A stretch of DNA of 64,000 bases from assembly GCF_900142955.1 (NCBI RefSeq), contig NZ_FRCP01000021.1:62001-126000 (forward strand), given 5' to 3'. The notes beneath the pieces were generated by a model. It made no database searches and had not been told where the DNA came from. It saw only the letters and a program-made list of their open reading frames with translations. The DNA is from Anaerosporobacter mobilis DSM 15930 (lineage in GTDB: Bacteria > Bacillota > Clostridia > Lachnospirales > Lachnospiraceae). This document shows positions 62,566 through 64,000 of this stretch, in pieces. A program made the position numbers and the translations under genes. Each line of letters starts with the position of its first letter. Position 1 is the stretch's first letter.

Positions 62566-63531
62566 ATGACAGAAAGAAAAACAAAAGAGGAATATTTAAA
62601 GAAAACTGCAATTGTTTGTATACTTGCGACAGTTTGTTGTACATTATGGGGGAGTGCATTCCCTGCAATTAAGTTAGGATATCAATATTTTGAAATTGGA
62701 GGAAATGATTCTGCAACGCAGATTTTGTTTGCAGGTTCCCGTTTCACGTTAGCTGGTATATTGACCATTCTAATAGGAAGTACAATGAGTCGTAAGATAT
62801 TAATACCAAAGAAGCAATCCTATCGTAGGATCTTGGTGTTATGTTTATTCCAAACGGTTTTACAATATATATTCTTTTATATAGGATTAGCGAATACATC
62901 AGGTGTGAAGGCAGCTATTATTAATGGCTCTAATGTTTTCGTAGCAATCATTATAGCATGTCTGCTATTTAGACAAGAAAAATTAACATGGAAAAAGATG
63001 ATAGGTTGTATACTTGGTTTTGCTGGAGTTGTGGTTATTAATCTAACAAAAGATGGCCTTGATATGCATATGAAGTTTACTGGAGAAGGTTTCATCTTAT
63101 TATGTACAATCGCCTATGCATTGTCATCTGTTTTCATCAAGAAGTATTCCGAAGATGAAAATCCAGTAGTATTAAGTGGATATCAATTCTTCGTTGGTGG
63201 AGTAATTATGATGATACTGGGGGCTGTATGGGGGGGAAAACTTACAGTTATTACTGGTAAAGGAATTGGTATGTTAATCTATCTGGCTTTGGTATCTGCA
63301 GTAGCTTATTCAATATGGGGAATCCTGCTAAAATATAATCCTGTATCAAAAGTCGCAATTTTTGGTTTTGTGAATCCTATAAGCGGAGTAATCTTATCTT
63401 CTATATTTTTAGATGAGAAAGGGCAATCATTTGGGCTGAAAGGGATACTTGCACTAATCTTAGTTTGTATTGGAATTTTTGTAGTTAATTATCAAGGTAG
63501 TGGTCCGAAGGTCAGTAGTGAAGGGAAATAG
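62566..63531 (+). CDS. EamA/DMT-family transporter
   Basis: A 321-residue drug/metabolite transporter with ten membrane segments in two EamA repeats (about 15-150 and 165-310). TLWGSAFPAIKLG and YIGLANTSGVKAAII mark the first repeat, SAVAYSIWGILLKY and FGFVNPISGVILSSIFL the second. These export amino acids or other metabolites. The start at ATG 62566 follows GGAAAGGTTGGA. The next gene starts 19 bases later, so the two form an operon. Confidence 0.9.
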   Translation: MTERKTKEEYLKKTAIVCILATVCCTLWGSAFPAIKLGYQYFEIGGNDSATQILFAGSRFTLAGILTILIGSTMSRKILIPKKQSYRRILVLCLFQTVLQYIFFYIGLANTSGVKAAIINGSNVFVAIIIACLLFRQEKLTWKKMIGCILGFAGVVVINLTKDGLDMHMKFTGEGFILLCTIAYALSSVFIKKYSEDENPVVLSGYQFFVGGVIMMILGAVWGGKLTVITGKGIGMLIYLALVSAVAYSIWGILLKYNPVSKVAIFGFVNPISGVILSSIFLDEKGQSFGLKGILALILVCIGIFVVNYQGSGPKVSSEGK

Positions 63532-63550
63532 TAAAAGAAGGAGTTGAATT

Positions 63551-64000
63551 ATGGAGATGAAGAGTGAAAAGATACTCGAGTACTGTCTAAGTAAATCAGG
63601 TGCATATCTAGAGTATCCTTTTGGAGATATACCAATCTGTGTAAAAGTTGATGGCAAAATCTTTGCGGAGCTGTATGTAAATCCTACAGACTATAAAATC
63701 ACCTTAAGATGTGAAGCTATGTTAGCTGATTTTTACCGCCAACAATATCCAGGTACCATTGTAAGAGGCTATCATTGCCCACCCGTACAACAACCATATA
63801 AAAACACCATATACTTAGAAGAATTTGATGAAAATCTCTTACTTGATATGATCGATCATTCTTATAGTCAAGTAATTGCAAAGATGACTAAAAAGCAGCG
63901 TTTTAATGTAATTGGAGCAATTGACAAGCAAGAGCTAGTAGATAAGGGAGCGATATACTTTGAACGAATTGAAGAGGGTTTTCGCCAGTATGAAAACAAG
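63551..64000 (+). CDS. MmcQ/YjbR family protein, truncated by window end
   Basis: The first 150 residues of a protein that runs past the window. SEKILEYCLSKSGAYLEYPFG and KIFAELYVNPTDYKITLRC match the MmcQ/YjbR (CyaY-like, DUF419) fold, which is thought to bind DNA or nucleotides; the function is poorly known. From about residue 125 an extension (KKQRFNVIGAIDKQELV) goes beyond the usual domain of about 115 residues, so a second domain may follow. AAGGAG lies seven bases before ATG 63551. Confidence 0.82.
   Translation, partial: MEMKSEKILEYCLSKSGAYLEYPFGDIPICVKVDGKIFAELYVNPTDYKITLRCEAMLADFYRQQYPGTIVRGYHCPPVQQPYKNTIYLEEFDENLLLDMIDHSYSQVIAKMTKKQRFNVIGAIDKQELVDKGAIYFERIEEGFRQYENK

Overview
The window looks like chromosome of a low-GC, anaerobic, spore-forming, plant-fibre-degrading Firmicute of the Lachnospiraceae. 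The gene content is closest to what I know of the Lachnoclostridium (Clostridium) phytofermentans group. The evidence is a GH48-GH9 cellulase pair that carries CBM3 and Ig-like modules but no dockerin, an [FeFe] hydrogenase, a Coat F protein, DUF4317 and DUF6472 proteins, many AT-rich promoters of the TTGACA/TATAAT type and strong AGGAGG ribosome binding sites. Species assignment is inference. No rRNA, tRNA, CRISPR array or prophage was seen.

Layout. 0-9 kb: end of an ABC exporter operon, DegV, TetR, a secreted DUF5050-like protein, endonuclease III, exonuclease III, a Coat F protein and an SLBB-type [FeFe] hydrogenase. 9.1-9.5 kb: an internally deleted IS3-family element. 9.7-15.7 kb: a CPA2 antiporter under a promoter with an overlapping dyad, a four-gene polar amino-acid ABC importer and a DUF4317 protein. 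16.3-22.7 kb: the cellulase pair, Cel48 then Cel9, separated by a perfect hairpin, followed by an orphan LytTR regulator. 23.7-31.4 kb: HAD phosphatase, DeoR regulator, alpha/beta hydrolase, motAB, YitT and YfcC proteins. 31.5-37 kb: a complete glucose-type PTS block (antiterminator, IICBA, HPr, Enzyme I) with two RNA antiterminator/terminator switches. 37-45 kb: an Ig-like/NlpC-P60 wall enzyme, a small XRE regulator with a membrane partner, GltS and a beta-glucoside PTS with its phospho-beta-glucosidase. 45-49 kb: a YhgE/Pip protein with its TetR regulator. 49-64 kb: SNF transporter, coiled-coil protein, Dtd, metNIQ, a two-component system, PfkB kinase, GNAT, serine hydrolase, a signal-less CE8 pectinesterase, an SDR, a DUF6472 protein, a 23-residue Cys-rich peptide gene, a DMT transporter and a truncated MmcQ/YjbR protein.

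How it works together. Secreted Cel48 (exo, processive) and Cel9 (processive endo) would release cellobiose and longer cellodextrins. The beta-glucoside PTS plus GH1 and the glucose PTS import and split sugars, with HPr and Enzyme I supplied from the same block. Reducing equivalents can leave through the hydrogenase. The remaining genes are ordinary housekeeping and transport functions.

The least ordinary signals are the tiny four-cysteine peptide gene with its own promoter, ribosome binding site and terminator; a family of five related hairpin terminators, four of them between convergent genes; an HPr lacking the regulatory serine; the hydrogenase whose NuoF-like domain has lost its cluster cysteines; the collapsed IS; and a dispersed intergenic repeat.
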